Notes under the pieces: generated by a model
What the model saw: the letters and a program-made list of their open reading frames with translations, nothing else
Database searches by the model: none
What the model was told of the DNA's origin: nothing
Origin: Celeribacter baekdonensis
GTDB taxonomy: Bacteria > Pseudomonadota > Alphaproteobacteria > Rhodobacterales > Rhodobacteraceae
DNA: 64,000 nucleotides
Reading direction: 5' to 3'
NCBI RefSeq assembly: GCF_003047105.1
Contig: NZ_CP028473.1
Span: 59,421-123,420, forward strand
Shown here: piece by piece, positions 33,234 through 41,543 of the stretch
Layout of the letters: each line of letters starts with the position of its first letter
Position numbering within the stretch: position 1 is the stretch's first letter
Program-made: the position numbers and the translations under genes

Positions 33234-35144
33234 TCAGGTCTCTTCCTTCCCGCCGGCCGCGACCGGAGTGGAAAAGAAGAACTGTCGCCCGAGTACAGCA
33301 ATGACCAAGGCAATGCTTGCCACAGCCAGAAGCGGGAAAGGGCTCACGGCGCCAACGGCTCCGATCGTCAGCAGCAAACGTTCCAGAGTGCTCAGGTCCG
33401 TTTTGACCATCCCCTCCAAAGAACAGGCGATTGCAAGCGTCGCAGAGACCGCACCGACGATGGCAAGCGTGTTGATCAAAGGATCGGACATCAACAGGAT
33501 CGCCGGGTTCCACACGAAGGCGAACGGCAGAAGGAAACCGATTACAGCCAGCCGAACAGCGGAGAAGGCAATCTTGAACGGGTCTTCATCGGCAATCGCG
33601 GAAGCCGCAATCGCAGCCACGGCAATCGGCGGTGTCAGAGCCGACAGGATTGCGTAGTAGAGCAGGAACATCTGGCTGGGAAGCACGGGAAACCCGAGCT
33701 TGGCCAGAGCAGGCCCAACGAGAACCGCAGCAAGGATGTAGGCGCTCGGTGTCGGCATACCCAGACCGAGAACGATGGTCACGGCAGCTGCGATCACCAA
33801 AGTCAGGATCGGCTGACCGTTGCTGAGTTCCAGGATGACATTGGCGGATTTCATACCGAGCCCGGTCATCGAGAGACCGCCGATCACGAGACCGGCCGCC
33901 GCACAGGCCCCTGCCACGGGCAGGATCTGCAGCGTCGTCGTTCCGAGCCCTTCCAGAATTTGCCAGGGCGTCATACGGGTCTCTTTCAGGATCAGCGAGG
34001 CCAGAATGGTCGCCACCACACCGACGCCCGCCGTGAACGTCGGGGAATATCCCAACATCAGCGCGACCACGATGCCGATGATCGGCAAAAGGAAAACCCA
34101 GCCGGTTCTGAAAGTGTCCGCAACGGACGGGACCTCATCCTCGGAAGGACGCAGATCGAGCCGCACGGCCCGCAGGTGCACCTGAGAGAACACCCCACCA
34201 TAGTAGATCAAAGCGGGCAACAGGGCCGCGAAAACGATCTCATTGTAGGAAATCCCGGAATACTCGGCCATGATGAAGGCTGCCGAGCCCATGATCGGAG
34301 GCATGGCGCTGCCGCCGGTTGACGCAGCAACTTCCACCGCACCGGCAAAACGCGCGCTGTAGCCCAGGCGTTTCATCACCGGGATGGTGATCGAGCCCGT
34401 CGCGACGACATCCGAGGTCGGGCTGCCCGACATGGTGCCGTAGAGACCCGAAGAAATGATAGCGATCTTGGCCGGGCCGCCCCGTGCACGCCCGGTGACC
34501 AGAGAAGCGAGGTTGAAAAAGAAATCACCCCCACCGGCCTTGGACAGAAAGGTTCCGAACATCACGAACAGGAACACATAGCTGGCCACAACCTGGATCG
34601 GCACACCGAACAGACCATCGGTCGTGAACACGAGAACGTCGAGGAGATAGCTGAACTCGCTGACCCGGTGCCCGAAGGGCGGCGGCAGCAGATATCCGAA
34701 CAGGTTGTAGATCAGGAACAGCAAAACCACGCCGGTCAGACCGAGGCCTGTCGTGCGCCGGGTCGCCTCAAGCGTCAGGAACAACAGGGAAGAGCCAAAG
34801 AAGAGCTGATCGGGCGTAAACTGGTCGAGCAGGCTGATACGATCGGCGACGACCCCGGCATTGACGTAAAAATAGATGCCGCAGGCAAGACTCAATGCGG
34901 AGAATATCCAATCGTAAATCGGGACGTCATCCGGGGCTCTGGCCGTCGCTCCGATGGCCAGAAAGAGAATTGTGAAGATGCCCGAAATGAACAGGATGCC
35001 GAGGATCAGCGGGTCGGAAATAACGAAAAGGTTCGCATAGATAACCCATAGCGCGAAAGCGGCCGCGAGAACGATGACAACCGTTCGCATGGTGGAAGCA
35101 AGCTTCCGGCGACGGCCGGTTTCGGTAAGCGAGGGAATGTTCAT
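33234..35144 (-). CDS. TRAP transporter fused permease (4TM/12TM) subunit
   Basis: 636 aa from ATG 35144 (MNIPSLTETG). The protein is a succession of hydrophobic helices: an N-terminal DctQ-like part, then a DctM-like part with GGGDFFFNLASLVTGRARGG, KIAIISSGLYGTMSGSPTSD, and GGSAMPPIMGSAAFIMAEY, the conserved loop of TAXI-associated fused permeases. It imports an organic acid driven by a sodium or proton gradient, with the TAXI binding protein encoded upstream. Location next to the oxygenase suggests uptake of the aromatic acid that the pathway attacks. Confidence 0.92.
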   Translation of the reverse strand: MNIPSLTETGRRRKLASTMRTVVIVLAAAFALWVIYANLFVISDPLILGILFISGIFTILFLAIGATARAPDDVPIYDWIFSALSLACGIYFYVNAGVVADRISLLDQFTPDQLFFGSSLLFLTLEATRRTTGLGLTGVVLLFLIYNLFGYLLPPPFGHRVSEFSYLLDVLVFTTDGLFGVPIQVVASYVFLFVMFGTFLSKAGGGDFFFNLASLVTGRARGGPAKIAIISSGLYGTMSGSPTSDVVATGSITIPVMKRLGYSARFAGAVEVAASTGGSAMPPIMGSAAFIMAEYSGISYNEIVFAALLPALIYYGGVFSQVHLRAVRLDLRPSEDEVPSVADTFRTGWVFLLPIIGIVVALMLGYSPTFTAGVGVVATILASLILKETRMTPWQILEGLGTTTLQILPVAGACAAAGLVIGGLSMTGLGMKSANVILELSNGQPILTLVIAAAVTIVLGLGMPTPSAYILAAVLVGPALAKLGFPVLPSQMFLLYYAILSALTPPIAVAAIAASAIADEDPFKIAFSAVRLAVIGFLLPFAFVWNPAILLMSDPLINTLAIVGAVSATLAIACSLEGMVKTDLSTLERLLLTIGAVGAVSPFPLLAVASIALVIAVLGRQFFFSTPVAAGGKEET

Positions 35145-35463
35145 AGTGCCACCGCCCCGCGTGTCATATGTGTATCGTGCATCTGTCGATCCGCGCCAAA
35201 GCCCATCACCGGGCATCGGGCGTCGAGCAGGGGTTGTGCGGCAGTGTTGTGAAAGAATCCGTCCTTTGCCAAGCCTCCCTGCCCCGACACTACGCGCTCG
35301 GACATGACCCTCTGGCCCGAGCAGCCAAATATATTCATGTCAGATTTGAAGGCCGTCCTAGATACTTCCATCTTTTCCTCCCTTTTCTTCATGATGATGC
35401 CCACAAAGCGGGATATGTGCATCTCCCGCATGGCACTTTTCGCAGCGTGAACACTACAATTAT

Positions 35464-35477
35464 CTTAGATATCTATA
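35464..35477. promoter_or_regulatory. CTTAG-type site upstream of the TRAP permease
   Basis: CTTAGATATCTATA: the left half and centre match the other sites, the right half is degenerate. 320 bp upstream of the permease start. Confidence 0.5.
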
Positions 35478-35592
35478 TTTAATGGCGCAATCATGCGTAT
35501 TTACGTATAACGCCAAAACCATAACCCGATGGCCGACATGCGTTTCGCGTCGCCCTAGCAAGTCACAGATATCCTCGAACCTCATCGGAAAA

Positions 35593-35620
35593 GTCGGCGC
35601 ACATGGCCCCGCGCGCCGAC
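35593..35620 (-). terminator. Rho-independent terminator after the TAXI binding-protein gene
   Basis: Stem GTCGGCGC / GCGCCGAC with a GC-rich loop; on the minus strand it is followed immediately by TTTTCC. 19 bp after the stop of the binding-protein gene. Confidence 0.72.
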
Positions 35621-35638
35621 CTGGTTTATACGTTGATC

Positions 35639-36628
35639 TTATTCGATCAGCCCAAGTTCCTTGTAGGCGCGCTCCGCGCCCGGATGGAACGGAAGTGTCT
35701 CTTGCGAAACCAGCAGTTCCGGTGTCAGCATCTGCATCGCGCTGTGCACGGAGCGGATCTGGTCCATGTTATCGACAATGCTATGAGCAATCGCATAGCC
35801 CGTCTCTTCCTCCAAAGCGTCAGATGTGACCAGCAGGGCCCCGAGTGCGACGGTCTGTACCTCATCCGCCTGATGCGTATAGCTCCCGGCAGGGATCGTG
35901 TAGGGTCCCGTGCCGAATTTTTCATTTGTTTTTTCAATAACATCCTGAGGAACAGTCAACAGAACGACGTCGTTGTTCTTGTCGACACTGAGGAAAGACG
36001 AATGGCCAACGAAAATCCCGTTGATCACCATATCCGTGCGACCATCGGCTAGCAGGTCAACCTGTTGCGCGGACCCACCGCGCACGACTGTGCCGCCGTT
36101 TTCCTTGATCGTCTCTTCGTCAAAGCCAGCAGCGTCCAGCATGAAAGCGGTCATGTTGGCCGTCACATTGCCCGAGTTGTTCATGGCGACACGAATGCCC
36201 ACATCGGCTTTCGCAAGATCGTCAAGGCTGTCGATATCGTATTCATCGGCGATGGATTTCTTCAGAAAGAAATGCATCGGCGCCCAGTTATACATGTAAC
36301 CGATGGCCTGAAGATTGGTGATCGGTTCGCGGAACGGCTCTTCACCGGACAGCGCCAGCTTGATCTCAGCATCGTGCGCAAGACCAAGATCCGTTCTGTC
36401 GGCAGCAAGCAGACCGATATTGGCAAAACCGCCGCCGGTCGCCTGATAGGTCACGACACCATCAGGATCGCTAGCTTTGACGGCCCGGTCCACACCGGCC
36501 CCAAGCAAGGACCAAAGCCCGGACGGGTTACCCCCCGAAAGCGTCACGTTGACGCTGTCCGCAACCGCAGAGTTCCCGATCGCACAAATGCCGATCGCAG
36601 CGAAAAAAGTGGTCAATTTGTGTTTCAT
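35639..36628 (-). CDS. TAXI-family TRAP solute-binding protein
   Basis: 329 aa from ATG 36628; GGGAGG-type ribosome site in the leader. A Sec signal peptide (MKHKLTTFFAAIGICAIGNS, cleavage near AVA-D) is followed by VTLSGGNPSGLWSLLGAGVD and TGGGFANIGLLAADRTDLGL, the glycine-rich start of TAXI proteins. LGLAHDAEIKLALSGEEPF and FGTGPYTIPAGSYTHQADEV are also typical of the family. It binds the imported substrate in the periplasm and hands it to the fused permease. Transcribed separately from the permease, with a CTTAG-type site 54 bp upstream. Confidence 0.92.
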   Translation of the reverse strand: MKHKLTTFFAAIGICAIGNSAVADSVNVTLSGGNPSGLWSLLGAGVDRAVKASDPDGVVTYQATGGGFANIGLLAADRTDLGLAHDAEIKLALSGEEPFREPITNLQAIGYMYNWAPMHFFLKKSIADEYDIDSLDDLAKADVGIRVAMNNSGNVTANMTAFMLDAAGFDEETIKENGGTVVRGGSAQQVDLLADGRTDMVINGIFVGHSSFLSVDKNNDVVLLTVPQDVIEKTNEKFGTGPYTIPAGSYTHQADEVQTVALGALLVTSDALEEETGYAIAHSIVDNMDQIRSVHSAMQMLTPELLVSQETLPFHPGAERAYKELGLIE

Positions 36629-36681
36629 TTTTCCTCCCTTTAAATTTTTAGCAGTCGCGATATCCAAGCCTCCTCCATAGT

Positions 36682-36695
36682 CTTAGATATCTATC
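36682..36695. promoter_or_regulatory. CTTAG-type site upstream of the TAXI binding-protein gene
   Basis: CTTAGATATCTATC, nearly identical to the site at 35464; 54-67 bp upstream of the start codon. Confidence 0.6.
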
Positions 36696-36854
36696 TTCTT
36701 ACTTATAGATACACCCACATGGTCCGTCAATAGTTACACAAGCAAATAGGGAACTAGCTTCAGATCGTCAGAAAAATGCCTTTTTTCGCGCCCGAAAAGC
36801 ATGAACCTATCATTTGAATCTATGTTAACTTAATGAAGTCAAAATGCTGAAAGA

Positions 36855-37019
36855 TCATAAAGTTCCGGGCACCCAGGCAAACAGAAAGGGAAGCAATCCC
36901 AGAAGGTACAGCCCCCCCCCCGGTGCATGTATCCCGCCTAAGGTAACAAAAAAAATCGTGATTGCCGCAACACGCACTCGGCCTCGGGCCTTGTCGAAAA
37001 TATCGCAAGATATCTGCGT
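36855..37019 (-). CDS. Possible small membrane protein containing a G10 tract
   Basis: From ATG 37019 a frame encodes MTQISCDIFDKARGRVRVAA, then a hydrophobic region ITIFFVTLGGIHAPGGGLYL ending VPGTL. No ribosome site and no family are recognised. The glycine run is encoded by ten consecutive G/C bases, so a one-base change there would shift the frame. Doubtful gene. Confidence 0.28.
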   Translation of the reverse strand, partial: TQISCDIFDKARGRVRVAAITIFFVTLGGIHAPGGGLYLLGLLPFLFAWVPGTL

Positions 37020-37123
37020 CATAAATTCTGGAAAATCGGTAGCTTTCACGCAACACGGCAATGTTGCTTGTTTGAAATCAAACCGTGTCGCAGATTGATC
37101 TTTGAAAGTTTGTCAGGTCCTGG

Positions 37124-37648
37124 TCAGACGCCCATTCCCTTGGTCGGAGGGACCCGAATCCCCCGACGCACAGCGTCTTTCTCATCCTGTTCGAGGTTCC
37201 TGATCATTTTCGCGAGACTGCGCTTCAGGTTAATTTGTTCATCCTTGGTCAGCCCTTCTACCGCAACCTCGTTTGCCTCGATTGCAAGCGGTTCAAGCAG
37301 CCCCCGCAACTGCCAGCCCCGTTCCGTCAAAAACGCATGCTGTCGACGCCGGTTTCCCTCGATGTTGCGCCGAACGATATACCCCAACTCTTCCATTTTC
37401 GTCAGGGCACTATGCGCTGTCGGCTCCGTCAGATGTGCGCGATCGCTCAACTCACGCTGCGACAGACCGTCCTCCTGCCAGAGGATACGAAAGAAAATCC
37501 ACTGCCCGAATGTTACATTCTGCGTCGCAAGTCGCATTTGCAGAGAACGGTTAAAGCCGCGGGCCGCCAGTCGCACCAATCGGGCGAGACGCTCATCCGC
37601 CTCCGGCAGGTCGTTCAGGTCTTCGGTGCATGTGGATTGATCTGTCAT
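37124..37648 (-). CDS. MarR-family transcriptional regulator (MarR2)
   Basis: 174 aa from ATG 37648. The winged helix comprises EDGLSQRELSDRAHLTEPTA, HSALTKMEELGYIVRRNIEG and the wing NRRRQHAFLTERGWQL. A short acidic N-terminal extension precedes it. It sits between the TAXI importer and the ThDP decarboxylase, in the middle of the genes that carry CTTAG palindromes, and is the only palindrome-binding regulator in that stretch; I infer that it controls them. Its own upstream region has a different inverted repeat (CAAAGC ... GCTTTG), so autoregulation through the same motif is not evident. Confidence 0.88.
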   Translation of the reverse strand: MTDQSTCTEDLNDLPEADERLARLVRLAARGFNRSLQMRLATQNVTFGQWIFFRILWQEDGLSQRELSDRAHLTEPTAHSALTKMEELGYIVRRNIEGNRRRQHAFLTERGWQLRGLLEPLAIEANEVAVEGLTKDEQINLKRSLAKMIRNLEQDEKDAVRRGIRVPPTKGMGV

Positions 37649-37907
37649 ACGCTATACAAAGCAAAATTATCAGGCTTTGCCAAGTGTATCAAATGCCACA
37701 GCAGATCGGCACAGCTTCAGAACCCGTATCCCTGGGGAAACAGGTACAATCGCTTCTGCGCCATACGGATCAAGGCGTTAATCCGGGACTGATCTCACCC
37801 TGATTTTCGCCTCGATATTTCCGATGGTTTATTTGGCGGAGGCTGGCCCGGATACGAACCAGACCTCCCTTGCGACCGTCCGACCGCAAGCCAGTCTTGA
37901 GAACCGC

Positions 37908-39677
37908 TCACTCGCTCCGGGTCAGACCAGCGACCATATTCGGGTTGTAGCCCGGCTGCACATGGGCGTCGATCACGACGCTTTTGCCCGCCTTGACCAT
38001 CTCGATGCCCTTGCGCACCGCCTCCACAAGCTCGCCCGCGGTCGACACCGGCCCGATCCCCTCACAGCCCTGCGCCCGCGCAACGGCCGCGATGTCGATA
38101 TCGGGATCGCCGATCCGCTGGCCGATCCATTTGTTCTCGACCGGACGGTTGCGCTCCACGGCGACACGTTCCTGATGCACCTCGTCATTGTAGAACGACT
38201 GGTTGTTGGACACCACCGCCAGGAAGGGCGTGCCGTAATGCGCCGCCGTCCAGAAGGCCGAGGCCGCCATCATGAAATCGCCATCGCCCAGCACCGCAAC
38301 CGGCAGGCGGTCGCTGTCCTTGAGCGCCAGCGCCGCACCGATCAGCATCCCCGGCCCCGAACCGATACCGCCGCCGCCGTCATAGCCCAGAAAATCGAGC
38401 GGATGACGGAAATGCCAGCTTTCTCCGGCCCAGCCGAGCGGCAGGCGCACCATGCTGGCACAGATGCCGTCGAGCCCCTGACCGAGCGCGCCCGCCAGCG
38501 TCATGATGTCGAGCGGCGTTTCCTCCGCAGGTGCATCGAACGCAGGTTTGACCGGCAGGTCCGTCGGCGCGTCCCCGGCCCCGACACCCAGCGCATCGGC
38601 GAGGGCATGGGTGGCAACATCCGGCGTACAGGCGAGATGCAGGTCCAGTGCCGGAAGCGCCTGATGCTCCATGCCCCAGCCATTGTGCAGCTGGTGATCG
38701 AGCGATGCCTGAATCACCCTGGCCTCCAGCTTGCCAGCCAGTTTCAGCGTTCCGGCGAGATCGAGCCAATCGAGGCTCAGAATAACATCCGCCTGACGCA
38801 GAACCTCGCCCGAAACATCGTCGATGAAAAAGGACGGCTTGCCGCGATGCTGCGGATGATCGGTCGGGAAGGACGCACCGATGCGAATATCGGTCAGAAC
38901 CTCAGCCCCCAACGCCTCGACCAGTGCCACGCGCCGCGCCCAGTCCGCAGGGTCGCGCGAGACGCGCCCAGCCAGAACAACCGGCCTTTTCGCCTGTTTC
39001 AAAAGCGTGGCCGCCTGCGCCACTCCTTCGGCGGAAGGCGCCGCCGGGAGTGGCGGACTAAAGCGGGAAAAATCAGGCAAGGCGGGGGCCTCGGCATGTT
39101 TCTTTTCCTGAATTGACACATCGAAACTGACATAGGTCGGTCCGGTCGGCTCCGTCCGTGCGATCACATCGGCGCGCAGCATAGATTCGAGCGCCGCCTC
39201 CATCGAGCCGGGCTGATCGTCCCATTTCACATAATTGCGGATCAGCGCGCCCTGATCGCGGCAGGTGTGCAACCAATCGATCCATGGCCGGCGCAGCGCT
39301 GCATCCACCGGCCCCGTCGCGCCATAGACCAGCATCGGAACGCGGTCGCACCAGGCGTTGAAAATCGACATGCTCCCGTGCATCAGGCCCACGTTGCTGT
39401 GCAGGATCACGGCCAGCGGCTCTCCCGTCACCTTGGCATAGCCATGCGCGATCGCCACCGCATGTTCTTCGTGCAGGCACAACAACATCTGCGGATCGCG
39501 ATTGCCGAGCTTGTTCACCAGACTGTCGTGCAGCCCGCGAAAGCTCGATCCGGGGTTCAGTGCAACATATTTGACACCAAGTCCGCGCAGCATCTCGGCA
39601 AAGATATCACTGCCCCAGACCCCGGTGTCCTCAGAGGTCACAGGCATTTCGACATCTGTCGTGTTCCGGTCTTTCAT
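37908..39677 (-). CDS. ThDP-dependent decarboxylase (benzoylformate decarboxylase/ALS-like)
   Basis: 589 aa from ATG 39677; two earlier ATGs are possible. The three ThDP-enzyme domains are visible: PYR domain with CLHEEHAVAIAHGYAKVTGE (catalytic Glu), a central domain with KRPVVLAGRVSRDPADWARR, and a PP domain with VLGDGDFMMAASAFWTAA and about 25 residues later SNNQSFYNDE (GDG-N-N metal/ThDP motif). Family members decarboxylate 2-oxo acids such as benzoylformate or carboligate. With the upstream hydroxy-acid oxidase and two aldehyde dehydrogenases it could turn a 2-hydroxy acid into a carboxylate shortened by one carbon. Substrate inferred only. Confidence 0.85.
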   Translation of the reverse strand: MKDRNTTDVEMPVTSEDTGVWGSDIFAEMLRGLGVKYVALNPGSSFRGLHDSLVNKLGNRDPQMLLCLHEEHAVAIAHGYAKVTGEPLAVILHSNVGLMHGSMSIFNAWCDRVPMLVYGATGPVDAALRRPWIDWLHTCRDQGALIRNYVKWDDQPGSMEAALESMLRADVIARTEPTGPTYVSFDVSIQEKKHAEAPALPDFSRFSPPLPAAPSAEGVAQAATLLKQAKRPVVLAGRVSRDPADWARRVALVEALGAEVLTDIRIGASFPTDHPQHRGKPSFFIDDVSGEVLRQADVILSLDWLDLAGTLKLAGKLEARVIQASLDHQLHNGWGMEHQALPALDLHLACTPDVATHALADALGVGAGDAPTDLPVKPAFDAPAEETPLDIMTLAGALGQGLDGICASMVRLPLGWAGESWHFRHPLDFLGYDGGGGIGSGPGMLIGAALALKDSDRLPVAVLGDGDFMMAASAFWTAAHYGTPFLAVVSNNQSFYNDEVHQERVAVERNRPVENKWIGQRIGDPDIDIAAVARAQGCEGIGPVSTAGELVEAVRKGIEMVKAGKSVVIDAHVQPGYNPNMVAGLTRSE

Positions 39678-39876
39678 TGTGCGTTCCGTTTCTTTCATTT
39701 CGTTTGCAAAGCTGGCGCGCAGTGCGGTTTTTGCGCCATTGCTCTTTCGATCCATCAGACATGACCCCGCGATGCGGCAGTTTGTCAGGCCCTCTTTCAG
39801 GCCTGCGCGGATGGAATGGCCTCAGACCCGGGCCGACAGGCGCGGGTCTTGTCGCATCTCATTTCACTGCCCTGAT

Positions 39877-41370
39877 TCATTGCCCGGACAGGTTGATATG
39901 GACGTTCTTTTCATGGGTGAAGGAAATCAACTCCCCGATCCCCTCTTCCCGGCCAATCCCGGATTGCTTGACACCGCCGAAGGGCGCGCCGAGGAAATGG
40001 CGACCGACTTCATTGATCCAGACAAATCCCGCCTCGACCTGTGCTGCCGCACGGTGTGCCGTGACGAGATCGCGCGTCCAGATCGCGCAGGTCAGACCCA
40101 GTTCGAGCCCGTTGACCTCACGCAGCATCTCGTCCTCATCGCTCCATTTCCGAACCGCCAGAACCGGCCCGAAAATCTCTTCGCGGGCGATACGCATCTC
40201 CGGCGTCACATCCGCGAAAATCGTCGGCGCGACGAAACAACCCTTGGCCAGGGCGCCATCGGTGACGGCATATCCGCCTGTGACGGCCCGTGCCCCTTCG
40301 CTTTTGGCGCTTTCGATATAGCCCATCACCCGGTCGAACTGATCCCGACTGACGATGGCCCCCATCGTGGTGTCCGGGTCGGTCGGAATCCCCGGCTGAT
40401 ACCGCGCGATTTTCTCGGACAGGAAGGACAGCACCTCGTCGTGAATATCCTCATGCAGGAAGGCCCGGCTGGTCGAGCCGCAGGACTGTCCGCACCAGCC
40501 GAAATTCATCCCCGCCACAATCGCATCGGCGATCTTTTCGGGATGGCTGTCGGCATAGGCGATGAGCGCGTTCTTGCCCCCGAGTTCGAGAAGAACCGGT
40601 TTGACCGTGGCACTGGCGCTGCGCATCACCGCGCGGCCTGCGGGCACCGATCCGATCAGCGTCACCTTGGCGACATCGGGATGCTCGGCCAGCGCGGCCC
40701 CGGCCTCGGTGCCGCCGGGCAGCACGCTGAACACACCTTTCGGCATCAGCCCGTCGACGATCTCGGCCAGGCGCAGCGCCGACAAAGGAGCCTGAACCGG
40801 CGGTTTGATGATGACAGCATTGCCCGCCGCCAGCGGGGCCGCCATTTTGCCGCCGCAGAACATGAACGGATGGTTGAAAGCCAGGATGCGGGCCACGACC
40901 CCCAGGGGTTGGCGCAGGGTCATGTTCACACGATCCGGCCCCATCGGGATGGTATCGCCCTTCATCTCGGTCACGAGACCGGCAAAGAAGTCCATCTGCG
41001 CCGCCGCAATCGCCGCATCGCCACGCATTTCCGTATAGGGATTGCCGCAATTGGCCGCGTCGATCATCGCCAGCTCATCGCCGTGTTTGCGCAGAAGCGC
41101 GGCGATTTCCTTGAGAATGCGGCTGCGCTCCAGCGGCAGCACGTCGCGCCATTCGAGAAACCCCTGATGTGCGGCGGCGACAGCCGCATCGACATCGGCC
41201 TTGCCCGCCGTGGCCACAGCCCCGAGCGACTGTCCGTTGGCCGGATTCATCGTATCGTCATAAGTGCCGTTGCCAGGCGCGTGCCAGCCTCCGCCGAAAT
41301 ACAGATCGGTATGTTTCGGCAGCGCCTGTGCGATCTCCTGTGCGATCTCTGGGTTCAAACTGTGCGACAA
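39877..41370 (-). CDS. Aldehyde dehydrogenase (NAD(P)+) 1
   Basis: 497 aa, TTG start at 41370 with GGGAGGAA upstream. Cofactor and catalytic motifs are intact: ARILAFNHPFMF (equivalent of PWNFP), VLLELGGKNALI (general-base Glu) and FGWCGQSCGSTSRAFLHE (nucleophilic Cys within GQSC). C-terminal EEIFGPVLAVRKW and PFGGVKQSGIGREEGI are standard for the family. It follows the ALDH2 gene and precedes the ThDP decarboxylase on the same strand and carries a CTTAG-type site 33 bp upstream, so it belongs to the island regulon. Probably oxidises the aldehyde released by the decarboxylase. Confidence 0.92.
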   Translation of the reverse strand: MSHSLNPEIAQEIAQALPKHTDLYFGGGWHAPGNGTYDDTMNPANGQSLGAVATAGKADVDAAVAAAHQGFLEWRDVLPLERSRILKEIAALLRKHGDELAMIDAANCGNPYTEMRGDAAIAAAQMDFFAGLVTEMKGDTIPMGPDRVNMTLRQPLGVVARILAFNHPFMFCGGKMAAPLAAGNAVIIKPPVQAPLSALRLAEIVDGLMPKGVFSVLPGGTEAGAALAEHPDVAKVTLIGSVPAGRAVMRSASATVKPVLLELGGKNALIAYADSHPEKIADAIVAGMNFGWCGQSCGSTSRAFLHEDIHDEVLSFLSEKIARYQPGIPTDPDTTMGAIVSRDQFDRVMGYIESAKSEGARAVTGGYAVTDGALAKGCFVAPTIFADVTPEMRIAREEIFGPVLAVRKWSDEDEMLREVNGLELGLTCAIWTRDLVTAHRAAAQVEAGFVWINEVGRHFLGAPFGGVKQSGIGREEGIGELISFTHEKNVHINLSGQ

Positions 41371-41402
41371 GATTATTCCTCCCGTATTTTTCCGACAATT
41401 AG

Positions 41403-41416
41403 CTTAGATGTCTAAT
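41403..41416. promoter_or_regulatory. CTTAG-type site upstream of aldehyde dehydrogenase 1
   Basis: CTTAGATGTCTAAT, one mismatch in the right arm, 33-46 bp upstream of the TTG start. Confidence 0.62.
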
Positions 41417-41543
41417 AATTGTCAAGCGACCGAGCCTGTCGAAAACACCCGGCCAAAGCTCTCTTTTGTGCGTTTTGCGAAGACGGCCAACGCTTTATGG
41501 CTTCGTCTTCGAAGGCCTGCGCGGGCCTCTCATCGGACCGATG

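Larger units (their letters stand above)
35145..35638. other. Intergenic region between TAXI binding protein and permease
   Basis: About 490 bp with no gene. It holds the terminator of the binding-protein gene (35593-35620) and a CTTAG-type operator (35464-35477), so the permease is apparently transcribed from its own regulated promoter. Confidence 0.6.
36629..37123. other. AT-richer intergenic region with a C10 tract
   Basis: About 495 bp. It contains the operator at 36682, a run of ten C at 36912-36921, and a weak minus-strand frame (see 36855-37019). Otherwise nothing recognisable. Confidence 0.5.

Noticed and set aside
39502..41415. Plus-strand ORF of 637 aa
   Set aside because: Antisense to aldehyde dehydrogenase 1, which has all catalytic motifs.
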